The notes: generated by a model from the sequence alone, not told the origin. A DNA stretch of 64,000 nt from Bradyrhizobium monzae (GCF_021458635.1 NZ_JAIRDQ010000013.1:62001-126000); one strand, 5' to 3'; positions 26,888 to 35,669 are shown, numbered from the stretch's first letter. Program-made: numbers and translations.

Positions 26888-27127
26888 GCTCCTCGGATCA
26901 ATGAGGACCTCGATGCTGCGAGGCGTCCTTGGCTGCCGTCTGATGAGGCCGACGCGTTCCCGCGTCAGCACCATCTGGTGAACCGAAGGCGGGCTGACGC
27001 GGAAATATTCCTGCATGTCGGTCTCGACCGGGGGCCTGCGATGCAGCCGGGTATAGAGGTGGATAAAAGCCAGATACTGCCCCTGCGTGGGCGTGAAGAG
27101 TTTTGACGAAGGACTCAAGCCGGTCAT
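26885..27127 (-). CDS. LexA-like winged-helix DNA-binding protein (no protease domain)
   Basis: 80 residues from ATG 27127. The sequence TPTQGQYLAFIHLYTRLHRR, PPVETDMQEYFRVSPPSVHQ and LTRERVGLIRRQPRTPRSIE matches the winged-helix N-domain of LexA. The autoprotease domain is absent. Short stand-alone LexA-like proteins of this kind are common near transposons in Bradyrhizobium genomes. It sits head-to-head with the IS630 transposase. Role unknown; it could regulate transposition, or be a passenger. Confidence 0.7.
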   Translation of the reverse strand: MTGLSPSSKLFTPTQGQYLAFIHLYTRLHRRPPVETDMQEYFRVSPPSVHQMVLTRERVGLIRRQPRTPRSIEVLIDPRS

Positions 27128-27171
27128 CCGATTCAGTTGTTCGTGCGTGCCTCGAACGAGGTCGGCACGCC

Positions 27172-28234
27172 ATGAATGTACGCTATCGGGTCGAACTCAG
27201 CCAAATCGAGCGCACCGAACTGAGGGCGCTGCTCAGCGGCGGCAAGCATGCGTCCCGCAAGCTCAAGCGAGCGCAGATTTTGCTGGCCGCCGATGCCGGG
27301 ACCAGCGACGAGGAGGTCGCAAGGAGCGTTGGCGTAAGCGGCTCGACCGTATATCGGACCAAGCGACGCTTCGTGGAAGGCAATCTGGAGCGGGCGCTGA
27401 GCGAAGAGCCGTGCCCCGGAGCGAAGCGCAAACTCACCGGCAAGGAAGAAGCCTTGCTGGTGGCGACCGCCTGTGCCAGTCCCCCAAAGGGCCGTGCGCG
27501 CTGGACGCTCAAGCTGCTGGCAGGCGCGAAGGTCAAACTCACCGAACACAAGAGCCTGCCGCATGAGACGGTTCGGCGGCGCCTGGCCGAGAATGACCTC
27601 AAGCCCTGGCGCAAAGACATGTGGTGCATTCCGCAGGTCGATGGCGAATACGTCGCCCGCATGGAGGATGTGCTCGACCTTTACGCCGAGGCGTCTGATC
27701 CCGCGCGGCCGGTGGTATGCTTCGATGAAAGCCCCGTGCAACTCATCGGCGAAACGCGTCAGCCCATTCCGGCCAAGCCCGGTAGCTCGAACGTTACGAT
27801 TATGAGTATCGTCGCAGCGGCGCGCGGCAAGAGACTACGCCGAATGCATGCGCGAGCTCGTCGACATCCATTATCCCGACGCCGAGACCATCCGGGTCGT
27901 CCAGGACAATTTATCGACCCACTCCGCCGGCGCCCTCTATCAGGCGTTCCCGCCCGCCGAAGCCAGGCGGATTTTGCGGCGGCTCGAATACACCCCAAAG
28001 CACGCAAGTTGGCTCAACATGGTCGAGATCGAAATCGGCGTCCTGCGAGGCCAGTGCCTGGATCGCAGGATCGACGATCCCAAGCGACTGCGCCGCGAAA
28101 TCACCGCCTGGGAACGGCAACGAAATGCCGCCCGCTCCCGCATAAAAAGGTTGTTCACAACAGACAAGGCTCGCGCCAAAATGGCAGGCGCCTATCCGGA
28201 TCAGGCGAACGCCGATGCAAGTCAATACTGCTGA
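27172..28234 (+). pseudogene. IS630-family transposase, frameshifted with internal deletion
   Basis: ATG 27172 opens MNVRYRVELSQIERTELRAL with the helix-turn-helix (ARSVGVSGSTVYRTKRRF) and the first catalytic Asp (VVCFDESPVQLIGE). Near 27785 the frame breaks (YDYEYRRSGA is read in another frame) and about 25-45 codons are missing. A third frame then gives DYAECMRELVDIHYPDAE, the second Asp (VQDNLSTHSAGA) and the Glu (LNMVEIEIGVL). The element cannot make an active transposase. Confidence 0.9.
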
Positions 28235-28312
28235 GCGCGGGATCCTGTACTCGATCTCGAATGCTGACCCGATGCCGCCGCACTCGGTGCTGATTAGTTC
28301 GTCTCATCTCAG

Positions 28313-28570
28313 TTACCCGCCGGGTTCGCCCGCGATGTACTCCTCCCACAGGATCGACCGCGTCACGTGCTTGCGCTTGAGCTCGCGATGCACCGCCGCC
28401 CAGTCCGGCTCCGCCTGCCGGCGATGGCCTCGCCGGGTGCCGGAGCCGGCTCCCGCACCGGCGAACAGCCGGGGCTCCAGCTCCGTGTCGGTGATGTGGT
28501 CCGGTATCGAGGGCGCCAACGGCGGCAGAGATCGCTATGCGATGCTGCCGCCATGTCTTCTGGAGATCCT
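28313..28570 (-). pseudogene. IS21-family IstA fragment
   Basis: The minus frame carries PDWAAVHRELKRKHVT-type sequence (AVHRELKRKHVTRSILWEEY), a signature of the region just before the DDE domain of IstA. Neither the HTH nor the catalytic domain is present. It is wedged between IS630 and IS110 debris. Confidence 0.75.
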
Positions 28571-28736
28571 TCGTGCTTATTGAAAGCGAGCGCAGCCGGG
28601 CTTGCGGCCGTTTCCCGGTCGGGAGCCCGGGAGCCATGTGAGCCGCGGCGCCCTTCAATCTGCCTGTCGCGCAGCAAGGCGGCGGGCCCGGATCGGCAAG
28701 CGTGTGACCCCCCATTCGCTGCGGCAGCAGCTCATT

Positions 28737-29017
28737 CGGCCGACATTGGCGCCTATCTCGGCCTAACACCAAGACGTCATCAATCCGGTGAGATCGATCG
28801 CACTGGCCGCATCTCAAAGCGCGGTAATCACCAGGTTCGAACTTGTCTGTTCGAGGCCGCGAACGTCCTGCTGACCGTTGTTAGACGAGGTTCTGCGCTC
28901 AAGCGCTGGGGCAGCAAGCTGGCCAAACGCATCGCTGCCAAAAAGGCCAAGGTCGCCCTCGCTCGCAAAATGGCTGTCATCCTCCATTCCATCTGGACCG
29001 CCTTAAACCTACCCTGA
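28737..29017 (+). pseudogene. IS110-family transposase C-terminal fragment
   Basis: Sequence SADIGAYLGLTPRRHQSGEI, DRTGRISKRGNHQVRTCLFE and KKAKVALARKMAVILHSIW is the C-terminal part of Transposase_20. It is on the opposite strand to the IS110 piece at 9.6 kb and from a different subgroup. The 5' part is missing. Confidence 0.85.
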
Positions 29018-29085
29018 TCCGCCTTAGGCGGAACATGCGTCCCTGCTTCTTTTTTGCCTGCGGCCCTTGCTGCCGCGCATTCTCT

Positions 29086-29500
29086 TCAAATTGACGATTG
29101 ATTCGGCGATAGCGCTTGTCGTGGAGATCTCACGGCAAGTCGCAAGTCGACAGTGACGGATCCGGGACAGGGGATGTGGGAAAGTTCACGACCCGATCGT
29201 GAACTGACGGAACCGTTGAGACGGACGCTGCGATTTGAACGCGTCATGATCCGATCGCGTCGCCAGGCCGGCTGATGAGAATTCTCGGACCCCGATTGTT
29301 GAGAGAGTTGTGCTGCGGACGTAAAAGGTTGATTTTCGCCCCTGCAGAGCTTCTTCATGAGCCGCTGCGCCGCGCGCGAATCTCGTCGGCGCTTGATCAC
29401 GACGTCGAGCACGAGGCCATTCTGGTCGACAGCGCGCCAGAACCAATGATGTTCGCCGGAATCGAGATAAGGACTTCGTCGAGATGTCTTTTGTGGCTGC
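29086..29500 (-). pseudogene. IS6-family transposase fragment
   Basis: Minus-strand frames give HLDEVLISIPANI, WRAVDQNGLVLDVVIKRRRD (split by a small change) and SRAAQRLMKKL. This is the first DDE block of IS6-type transposases. Both ends are lost. Confidence 0.75.
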
Positions 29501-29620
29501 GAACGGAGCTAGCGAATCCAATCGGAGTGGATAACGCAAGTACGTTAGATGCCCGACAATATCGGACGAGTGAAATAGCAGTATTAGAGCTAGCATATTG
29601 ACAGAGAACGATTTCTCCTT

Positions 29621-29636
29621 TGGCACAGTACCTGCT
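29621..29636 (+). promoter_or_regulatory. Sigma-54-like promoter upstream of peptide/asparagine-synthetase locus
   Basis: TTGGCACAGTACCTGCTT has a perfect -24 TGGCAC and a -12 CTGCT with GG and GC ten bases apart (one mismatch, C for T, in TTGC). It points toward the small peptide ORFs and the asparagine-synthetase-like gene. I found no TGT-N10-ACA NifA site upstream, where IS6 debris intrudes. Confidence 0.6.
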
Positions 29637-29708
29637 TAGCCTCCTCTATAAAGGCGCATTAACTGAGGAGAAGTCGTCCGATTCCTACGGAGAAAACGCC
29701 GCCGGGGC

Positions 29709-29825
29709 ATGAGCTCACGACAACCCGACGATCTGCCAGGTGCCAGCGGAGGAGGCCGGCAGCTCCGAAACCCCGGCCAACTCCGCACCCAGCCTCCTCC
29801 TCAACCCAAGCCGGGAGCAAAATAG
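29709..29825 (+). CDS. Short peptide ORF 1 of the putative RiPP locus
   Basis: ATG 29709 encodes 38 residues, rich in Pro, Gly and Gln (MSSRQPDDLPGASGGG, later RTQPPPQPKPGAK). It starts about 70 bases after the sigma-54-like promoter. Its stop is immediately followed by another ATG. The ribosome site is poor (CCGGGG). It may be untranslated leader. Confidence 0.3.
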   Translation: MSSRQPDDLPGASGGGRQLRNPGQLRTQPPPQPKPGAK

Positions 29826-29963
29826 ATGAGGCAACCCATCACCGGGAGCATCGATATGTGCGGCAATACGCACTGTCACTTTGATCGTCGCGCCGCACGT
29901 GGAGGCGCATCAGCTCGGATGGACGGCGGCCGGCACGTCCGAATGGGGACCTGGCGATTTTGA
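29826..29963 (+). CDS. Short peptide ORF 2 of the putative RiPP locus
   Basis: ATG 29826 directly follows the stop of the preceding ORF; 45 residues beginning MRQPITGSIDMCGNTHCHFD, Arg-rich afterwards. The adjacency TAG-ATG could allow reinitiation. No known precursor family fits. Confidence 0.25.
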   Translation: MRQPITGSIDMCGNTHCHFDRRAARGGASARMDGGRHVRMGTWRF

Positions 29964-30101
29964 TAGGTTGTGTCGCGGAGCGTCACATGTGAGAGTTCAC
30001 ACCGACGGGGGTCGGCCACAACATCAAGCCATTGCTTCCGCAGAACGTGTCCAGACGACATGCGCACTAGCGTCTCAAATCCTTGTTAAAGGGAGTATCA
30101 C

Positions 30102-30245
30102 ATGACTAACGCCAAAGCGCTCGTTCAGGAGCGGTCCCGGCCCATGCCAGCGGACCTTCCACTTCCAGCAGTGGCACCTCCGACTATTAAGTGGCCCAAG
30201 GGCTCTCTCCCGAATGACAGCGCTTATGCCGGCTATCTCACCTGA
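30102..30245 (+). CDS. 47-residue peptide, candidate RiPP precursor
   Basis: ATG 30102 is preceded by AAAGGGAGTATCAC, a good ribosome site. The peptide begins with a polar leader-like part (MTNAKALVQERSRPMPADLP), then a Pro/Ala stretch (LPAVAPPTIKWP) and the tail KGSLPNDSAYAGYLT. It lies 62 bases before the ATG of an asparagine-synthetase/lasso-cyclase-like gene on the same strand. This size, leader/core look and position are typical of ribosomal peptide precursors. The tail does not fit the lasso rule (no acidic residue 7-9 after a plausible cleavage site), so another amide- or ring-forming chemistry is possible. Confidence 0.5.
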   Translation: MTNAKALVQERSRPMPADLPLPAVAPPTIKWPKGSLPNDSAYAGYLT

Positions 30246-30307
30246 GTCTATCGGATTATGCCTACTTGGCGCCGCCCCTCAGACGAGGGCGGTCGAGTTA
30301 TAAAACA

Positions 30308-31894
30308 ATGCTCAAGGCCTGCCTGAGGATACGCGACCTTGAACTCTTTGATCCTGTGGCCAATGGCTCTTCAATATCAATTGGCGACAGCTATATTCAC
30401 CCTTTCCATCATCAGAGTCTCGAGAGCTTTCTCCTCAAGACGTCTGAACAATGGTTCGTCGTCACGCGAGAGCGCCTGCGATCGGAAGCTCACTTGAGCG
30501 CCCCGATTGCTGTCGCCGCTAACGTCTCTGCCAATCACTTTCGCCAGTGCTATCAGGAGAGCCTGAATTGGCCTCTCGACTTCATTATCGTCGAGGCGGC
30601 CCGCAGCGGCGGCCGGCTCCGTGTGCGAGCTGGCCAATTGGGGAGCCTGCCGATCTATTTCACCGTTGAGGAACGCATTCGTTCGGTGACGCTTTCCTGG
30701 GACTTTGCTGATTTCTTGCGTGAATCGCGCGCGCTTGACACCGAAGTGATCGCGCATCATCTGGCGATGAGAACGTTCTACTCTGCACGGCAAGCCTGCC
30801 TCGGCGTTAACCTACTAACAGTTGGCGCGAGTTTATACGTCGACACGTCGGACACACTGTTTGATTGCGGCCCAAGACGATCACTACCTGATGCGCACGC
30901 TGGGTTGACGACCACCGATGCGATTCGTGAGTTTCATCAATTGCTGCATGAGGTTGTCGTTTCTCGACCAACCAACTGTGGTGCAAGTGCGGTGGAATTG
31001 AGCGGAGGAATGGATTCCGCTTCCGTCGCGATCGCTGTCGGCGAGGGCGTCGGATCGTTAACATGTGGGGGCATACTACTGGGTGATGAGAGTAGCCCCA
31101 ACCAGACTGATAGACGAAATAGTATTGTGGCCGCACTGAATTGCCGCGACTACGCGATCGAAATGAACGCCCACATGCCGGCGATTGATCTGAATCTCGA
31201 CTTAATCCACCACCTGCCACTTGTTTCGGAATATTACCTTGAGGCGTTCGACGCACTTTGGGGTAGGTTTCGTGACGCGGGTTGCGAGATAATCTGGTCC
31301 GGTATAGGAGGAGATGAGCTCTTCTTTCGCTACTCTGGCGAGGATGGTGAAGCAAGGTCTCCGTCGTCACGTTGCTTCGATATCGCCGTTGGACATGCGG
31401 AAGCCTTGCTAACGAGACGCGGCCTTGATGCCGCGCGTTCGTCTTTCCTATTTAGCGCGCCTCCTGGCGTCATCGCGTCAACGACTCTTATAGGGAAACT
31501 GTGTCATGCTCGACCTCTCGCGATGCGAGGACTTTGGCCAGTGACCCCGCTAGGCGATCCGCGATTGATCAACTTTTCAGCGACCCTACCGCTCGAACTT
31601 CGAGCAAACAAGCAGATGCTCCGTCTTTGCATGCGTGTCCGTAACGGCCTTGAGATGTTTCCGCGAGACTATAAGAAGGAGAGTTTCGAGCTTGTATTGC
31701 CAAGGGCGATTTCCGCGCGGGCGGACTCACTTGCATGCCAGCTAAAGTCTTGCGCATTGGCGGACTTAGGCTTGGTTTCGCCAGATTCGGTTATGACGCT
31801 TCTGAACAAGGTAATAGCAACGCGCGAATTTTCTGCGACGAGTGCCTTGGTGCGTTTTCTGTGGGCGGAGCGTTTCGCCCGGCAACTTGGTTGA
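30308..31894 (+). CDS. Asparagine-synthetase-like ATP-dependent amidoligase (lasso-cyclase type)
   Basis: 528 residues from ATG 30308; a TTG at 30266 is an alternative. The N-terminal Ntn-like domain lacks the catalytic Cys2 of true glutamine-dependent asparagine synthetase, which is normal for beta-lactam synthetases and lasso cyclases. The PP-loop is intact (AVELSGGMDSASVAIAV, ~residues 230-246), as is the second ATP site (IWSGIGGDELFFRY). The enzyme would adenylate a carboxylate and form an amide, here perhaps on the adjacent 47-residue peptide. No leader peptidase or RRE protein is present nearby. Codon use and GC are lower than in the fix genes, suggesting acquisition by transfer. Confidence 0.75.
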   Translation: MLKACLRIRDLELFDPVANGSSISIGDSYIHPFHHQSLESFLLKTSEQWFVVTRERLRSEAHLSAPIAVAANVSANHFRQCYQESLNWPLDFIIVEAARSGGRLRVRAGQLGSLPIYFTVEERIRSVTLSWDFADFLRESRALDTEVIAHHLAMRTFYSARQACLGVNLLTVGASLYVDTSDTLFDCGPRRSLPDAHAGLTTTDAIREFHQLLHEVVVSRPTNCGASAVELSGGMDSASVAIAVGEGVGSLTCGGILLGDESSPNQTDRRNSIVAALNCRDYAIEMNAHMPAIDLNLDLIHHLPLVSEYYLEAFDALWGRFRDAGCEIIWSGIGGDELFFRYSGEDGEARSPSSRCFDIAVGHAEALLTRRGLDAARSSFLFSAPPGVIASTTLIGKLCHARPLAMRGLWPVTPLGDPRLINFSATLPLELRANKQMLRLCMRVRNGLEMFPRDYKKESFELVLPRAISARADSLACQLKSCALADLGLVSPDSVMTLLNKVIATREFSATSALVRFLWAERFARQLG

Positions 31895-31949
31895 TGGTGT
31901 CCGTCCGACGCAGCGGCTGAATTCTGAGGCTTAATCGTCCAAAAGAATA

Positions 31950-32087
31950 TCAAAGAATATCAATGACATGGAGCGGGGAGTCATACTCCTCGTAGGTGCC
32001 AAGCATGGTTTGGCCAAGTGCCAAATTGTGCACGGGATCGATGACCGAGGGCGATTCGTAAGTTGGTGAAATGGACCCAGCAAACAG
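31950..32087 (-). CDS. Truncated peptide ORF facing the asparagine-synthetase-like gene
   Basis: A minus-strand frame ends at 31950 and reads ISPTYESPSVIDPVHNLAL, then GQTMLGTYEEYDSPLHVIDI. It contains a YxxPxV pattern as in many lasso leader peptides, a Thr, and an acidic/aromatic tail. It has no ATG or GTG in frame; CTG 32087 is the nearest weak start, and IS66 DNA begins about 50 bases upstream, so the true start may be lost. A 10-bp tandem duplication (AAAGAATATC) at the 3' end changes the terminus. It may instead be the tail of an unrelated protein. Confidence 0.35.
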   Translation of the reverse strand: MFAGSISPTYESPSVIDPVHNLALGQTMLGTYEEYDSPLHVIDIL

Positions 32088-32176
32088 TACTTCTTCGTCC
32101 CGCTCGTCACGTCGGAACGTTCGGTCCGCGCACCATTTGACAAGTTGCGTGCGGCGGGCCGCAAGCCGCTGTTCGG

Positions 32177-33249
32177 CTAGACCGCCTGCAGGCGTTCGAT
32201 CACTTCATGAGCGAATGGCGACTGCATCGTCTTGTACACCTCGACGAACTTGCGTCGGTGCGCCAGACAAAAAGCCAGCTGGATCGCGCCGCCATGATTG
32301 CGCGCCAGCGCCTTGTAGGCGGCATAGCCGTCGACCTGCAGAATGCCGGAAAAGCCGTCAATTGCACGGCAATCTTGTCGGTGCCGCGGCCGTCGGCGAA
32401 CACATAGGCGACCGCCGGCGGCGACGGGCCGCCCCGTGGGCGATCATCGATCGCATGCGCCCAGAACTGGCAGATGCGGGTGCGATGTCGCCCAGGATCA
32501 AGCACCGGGCATCGGCGTCTCGTCGCAGAACAGCCGCGGCGAGGCCTGGATCGTCTTGAGTTGCAACTGATAGAGGCTCTCGAGCCACCATGCGGCACGC
32601 TTCACCCAGCCGGCGAGCGTCGCGCGGTCGAGATGAATGCCCTGGCCGGCCAGCATCTGCACCTGCCGATACAGCGGCAGATACCAGGCGAACTTCGACA
32701 CCACCACGTGGGTCACCAGCGCCGTCGAGGCCATGCCGCCCTCGATCAGCCGCGGCAGCACCTTCGCCTGTACCACGCCGTCGGTGCAGCCGCGGCAGGC
32801 ATATTTGGGACGGATCGTGCGCAGCACCCGCAGAGCGCCGGGATCACGTCCAGCACCTCGCTCACGTCTTCGCCGATCTTGTGCAGACCGCCGTCGCAGC
32901 ACGGGCACGCCGTCGCGTCCGGCTCGAGCACCTGCTCGTAGCGCGGCAAGTGCTTGGGCAGCGCGCCGATGTTGCGCCTCGCCTTCTTGCGCGGCTTGCC
33001 GAGCGGCTTCGTCGCAGGGGCATCGTCGTTCGCAGACAGAGGCGGCGTGGCGCCGGTCGCGAGATCGTCCAGCTCGAGCGCGAGTTGCTCGGCGACGATC
33101 GCCGCAAGCCGCTCCGAACGCTTGCCGAAGATCATCTCCTTGAGCGTCTGCATCGCCACGCGCCGCATCTCATTCTCGGCGTCGAGCGCGAGCACCATCT
33201 CGGTCAGAGCCGCTGCGTCAGTCGGGAGAGCTTCGGGACGAATCGCCAT
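32177..33249 (-). pseudogene. IS66-family transposase TnpC, multiply frameshifted
   Basis: From ATG 33249 the frame reads MAIRPEALPTDAAALTEMVL with the leucine-zipper region and zinc-finger-like PDATACPCCDGGL. It shifts near 32860 to IRPKYACRGCTDGVVQAKVL and LVTHVVVSKFAWYLPLYRQV with the catalytic Asp (FCDETP). It shifts again before AHEVIERLQAV and the stop at 32177. Neither TnpA nor TnpB is seen. Its insertion separated the peptide locus from whatever lay upstream of 33.4 kb. Confidence 0.88.
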
Positions 33250-33445
33250 GACAAAACGATACATGCGTTCGCCATCGGCTCCAGCGAAATCCTCGCCTCT
33301 CAGCCGACAACGGCCGGCCGCGGCACAGGGCTTGGGTGAAACACGCGTCCATGCTGAACCGTCTCCTTGAGACATTCGTACAAGACAGCCTCTTCGCGGT
33401 CGCGGGTTTGATTGCGCGATCATCCAGCGATGGCGCGACCGCTCC

Positions 33446-33486
33446 TTGAGCTGGATCAAGTGATAGCGACAGTTGATTGAGATCAA
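33446..33486. promoter_or_regulatory. Tandem FixK/FNR boxes
   Basis: TTGAGCTGGATCAA (33446-33459) and TTGATTGAGATCAA (33473-33486) are both perfect TTGA-N6-TCAA palindromes with centres 27 bases apart. Rightward, 55 bases on, is a good ribosome site with a short broken gene at 33542. Leftward lies IS66 debris. Confidence 0.75.
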
Positions 33487-33541
33487 CGCGCGCACCGTTC
33501 CCCCGGGCTAAGGATCTCTTAGCGAAACCGGGAGGCGGGAC

Positions 33542-33598
33542 ATGCCCCAAATATTGGAAGTGGTCCACGCCGTAGTCGGCTTTGCCGCGATCTCCTAA
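33542..33598 (+). pseudogene. Broken start of a FixK-controlled gene
   Basis: ATG 33542 follows GGGAGGCGGGAC and encodes only MPQILEVVHAVVGFAAIS before a stop. The strong ribosome site and tandem FixK boxes just upstream suggest the start of a real gene that has lost its body. Confidence 0.4.
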
Positions 33599-33600
33599 GA

Positions 33601-34029
33601 ATGGACCTTGCGTTCGAAGGCCTGGGTCTTACGGCCTTTATCGCCGCCAATCGGCTGGCGACCGCGCCCTTTCTCTTTTGCTCGCCTTATGGCGTCTTCG
33701 GGCTGTCCACTTATGGACGGCTGGATGGTTCGGTCGGAGCCATCCGAGAAGTGAAGACAAGCCGCGTCGCGCCTTCAGCGTCTCGGCCGATCGCGTCCGT
33801 CATGCAACACAGTGAACGAGTTGGACCCGGAGCCGGCTGCAGTCGACAGGCGAGGCGGAGCCATGGTTTAACCCGCGAGCTTTCCGGGCAGTTCCCGACG
33901 CTTGATGTTGGGTTATCAGTTGCAAATGAAGGCTGGGGTCTTGGTCCCGTTGTGAGTTTCGTTGCTGTCATCCTGATCATCGGCTTTGCCGTTGTTGCAG
34001 TGGGATGGGCGATCGGGCGCGATGTCTGA
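33601..34029 (+). CDS. Hypothetical frame with C-terminal membrane helix
   Basis: The frame is open from 33601 to 34029. Only its last ~45 residues look protein-like, with the helix VVSFVAVILIIGFAVVAVGW. The upstream part has no recognisable features, so the true start may be far downstream or the frame may be a remnant. It ends just before the FixK box of the next gene. Confidence 0.25.
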   Translation: MDLAFEGLGLTAFIAANRLATAPFLFCSPYGVFGLSTYGRLDGSVGAIREVKTSRVAPSASRPIASVMQHSERVGPGAGCSRQARRSHGLTRELSGQFPTLDVGLSVANEGWGLGPVVSFVAVILIIGFAVVAVGWAIGRDV

Positions 34030-34043
34030 TTGATCTTGCTCAA
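34030..34043 (+). promoter_or_regulatory. FixK/FNR box before the hemN unit
   Basis: TTGATCTTGCTCAA, a perfect TTGA-N6-TCAA palindrome, 48 bases before the ATG at 34092. Confidence 0.8.
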
Positions 34044-34091
34044 GGACTTCGCTCCGGTTCTGAGCAACATGTCGGCAAATAGGAGAACATA

Positions 34092-34319
34092 ATGCCCTTA
34101 TTTGAGGTGCGCTTCATCAAGACCGTCTGCGACGACACTGGGCACGAGCATCGTGCCTGCCAGGCGGCGTTCACCATCGAAGCTCCGTCCCTGACGGAAG
34201 CGGTGCGACGATCGGAAGCGGACTTCTGCAGGCAGAGGCACGTCCACGACTGGACGATCTTCGCGGATGCCGTCGAATTCCGGGCGCCGACCGCGCTGGA
34301 GCGGGCCGGGGCCTCCTAG
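34092..34319 (+). CDS. Small hypothetical protein upstream of hemN
   Basis: 75 residues, ATG 34092 after TAGGAGAACATA. The sequence (MPLFEVRFIKTVCDDTGHEH, ACQAAFTIEAPSLTEAVRRS) looks like a small alpha/beta protein. The family is not recognised. It is first behind a perfect FixK box and 15 bases before hemN, so it is expected to be expressed together with hemN under low oxygen. Function unknown. Confidence 0.65.
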   Translation: MPLFEVRFIKTVCDDTGHEHRACQAAFTIEAPSLTEAVRRSEADFCRQRHVHDWTIFADAVEFRAPTALERAGAS

Positions 34320-34334
34320 CAAGGTCGATGCGTC

Positions 34335-35669
34335 TTGAACCCCGTCGTGCGCCGCTATGCGGGCTACAATGTGCCGCGCTATACGTCTTATCCGACTGCC
34401 GTCGATTTCTCGCCTGAGGTTGGCGCGAAAGACCACGAGACTTGGCTCGCCGGCCTCAACGCGCGTCAGGCCGTCTCGGTCTATCTTCACGTGCCTTATT
34501 GCCGAAAGATATGCCTGTACTGCGGTTGCAACACCAAGATGGCGGTACGTGACGATGTGATCGATGGCTATCGCCGCGCGCTTGAAGCCGAGATCGATCT
34601 TGTTGCGAGCCTGGTCGGGGCGAGGCCTGAAATTGCCCGTCTGCACTGGGGCGGCGGCACGCCCGGGATTCTCGGACCTGACGGCTTGCGATCCGTCGTC
34701 GCCGCACTCCGCCGTCAATTCCCGTTCGCGAACGGCCTCGAGCACGCGATCGAACTGGATCCACGTCACGTGACTGTCGCCTTCGTGGACGCCCTGGCGG
34801 AACTCGGCGTCGGCCGTGCAAGTCTGGGCGTTCAGGACATCAATCCTTTAGTCCAGGCCGCGATCGGCCGCCAGCAGCCGCGCGTTGTCATCGAGGCGGC
34901 CGTCGAGCGATTGCGGTCGGCCGGAATCGGAAATCTGAACTTCGATCTGATGTATGGGCTGCCGCTGCAGACCGCCGACTCGGTTCGAAAGACCTGCGCC
35001 TCGGTTGCGGCGATGGAGCCGGACCGCATCGCCTGTTTCGGCTATGCCCATCTGCCGCGGTTCAAGGCCAACCAGCGGCGGATCGACGAAGCCGGGCTGC
35101 CGTCGCAGGATCAGCGCATCGAGCAGGCCGAGGTCATGTCCGAGGAGCTGATTTCCGCCGGCTATGTGAGAATCGGCATCGATCATTTTGCCAGGCCCGG
35201 CGATGCGCTCGCAAGGGCTGCGGCAGGCGGGAAGCTGCATCGCAATTTCCAGGGTTATACCGAGGATGCCAGCAGCGTCCTTCTCGGGCTCGGCGCCTCC
35301 TCGATATCGACTTTCGCGGACGGCTTCGTGCAGAACGTCACGGATGTTCCAAGATATGTCGGCGCCATCGCTGCCGGCTCACTCGCCTCTGCCAGGGGGT
35401 GCCGGCGCGATGAAAACGACCGACAGCGCGCGCGAATCATCGAGCGGCTGATGTGCGATTTCGCCGTCGATCTCGATGAAGTCGCGCCGAATGCCGATCT
35501 TCGCGATGAACTGGCGAGGCTGACACCGATGCAATCGGAGGGGCTGGTCGAGATCGAGGGCGCGAGATTGACGGTAACGGACGCCGGCCGGCTCGTCGTT
35601 CGCGTCATCGCCGCAACTTTCGATACCTATGGACGCTCGCGCGCCGCACAGTTCAGCAAGGCAATTTGA
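34335..35669 (+). CDS. hemN: Oxygen-independent coproporphyrinogen III oxidase, radical SAM
   Basis: 444 residues; TTG 34335 is taken as start because the HemN N-terminus (YAGYNVPRYTSYPTA) begins right after it. The radical-SAM cluster motif is CRKICLYCGC (Cys-x3-Cys-x2-Cys). GGGTPG, binding S-adenosylmethionine, and the HemN-specific IGIDHFARP and FQGYTED are present. The enzyme decarboxylates coproporphyrinogen III to protoporphyrinogen IX without oxygen, supplying haem for the cbb3 oxidase and FixL in micro-oxic cells. The C-terminal HemN domain (LTPMQSEGLVEIEG) is intact. The gene is in a FixK-box operon and its own stop overlaps the next FixK box. Confidence 0.95.
   Translation: MNPVVRRYAGYNVPRYTSYPTAVDFSPEVGAKDHETWLAGLNARQAVSVYLHVPYCRKICLYCGCNTKMAVRDDVIDGYRRALEAEIDLVASLVGARPEIARLHWGGGTPGILGPDGLRSVVAALRRQFPFANGLEHAIELDPRHVTVAFVDALAELGVGRASLGVQDINPLVQAAIGRQQPRVVIEAAVERLRSAGIGNLNFDLMYGLPLQTADSVRKTCASVAAMEPDRIACFGYAHLPRFKANQRRIDEAGLPSQDQRIEQAEVMSEELISAGYVRIGIDHFARPGDALARAAAGGKLHRNFQGYTEDASSVLLGLGASSISTFADGFVQNVTDVPRYVGAIAAGSLASARGCRRDENDRQRARIIERLMCDFAVDLDEVAPNADLRDELARLTPMQSEGLVEIEGARLTVTDAGRLVVRVIAATFDTYGRSRAAQFSKAI

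Noticed and set aside
29881..30105. 74-codon TTG frame ending at the ATG of the 47-residue peptide
   Set aside because: Starts with TTG without a ribosome site and overlaps another short frame; no support beyond the overlap of its stop with the next ATG.
30102..30245. Classical lasso peptide precursor
   Set aside because: No Thr at -2 with an acidic residue 7-9 positions after it; kept as a general RiPP candidate instead.
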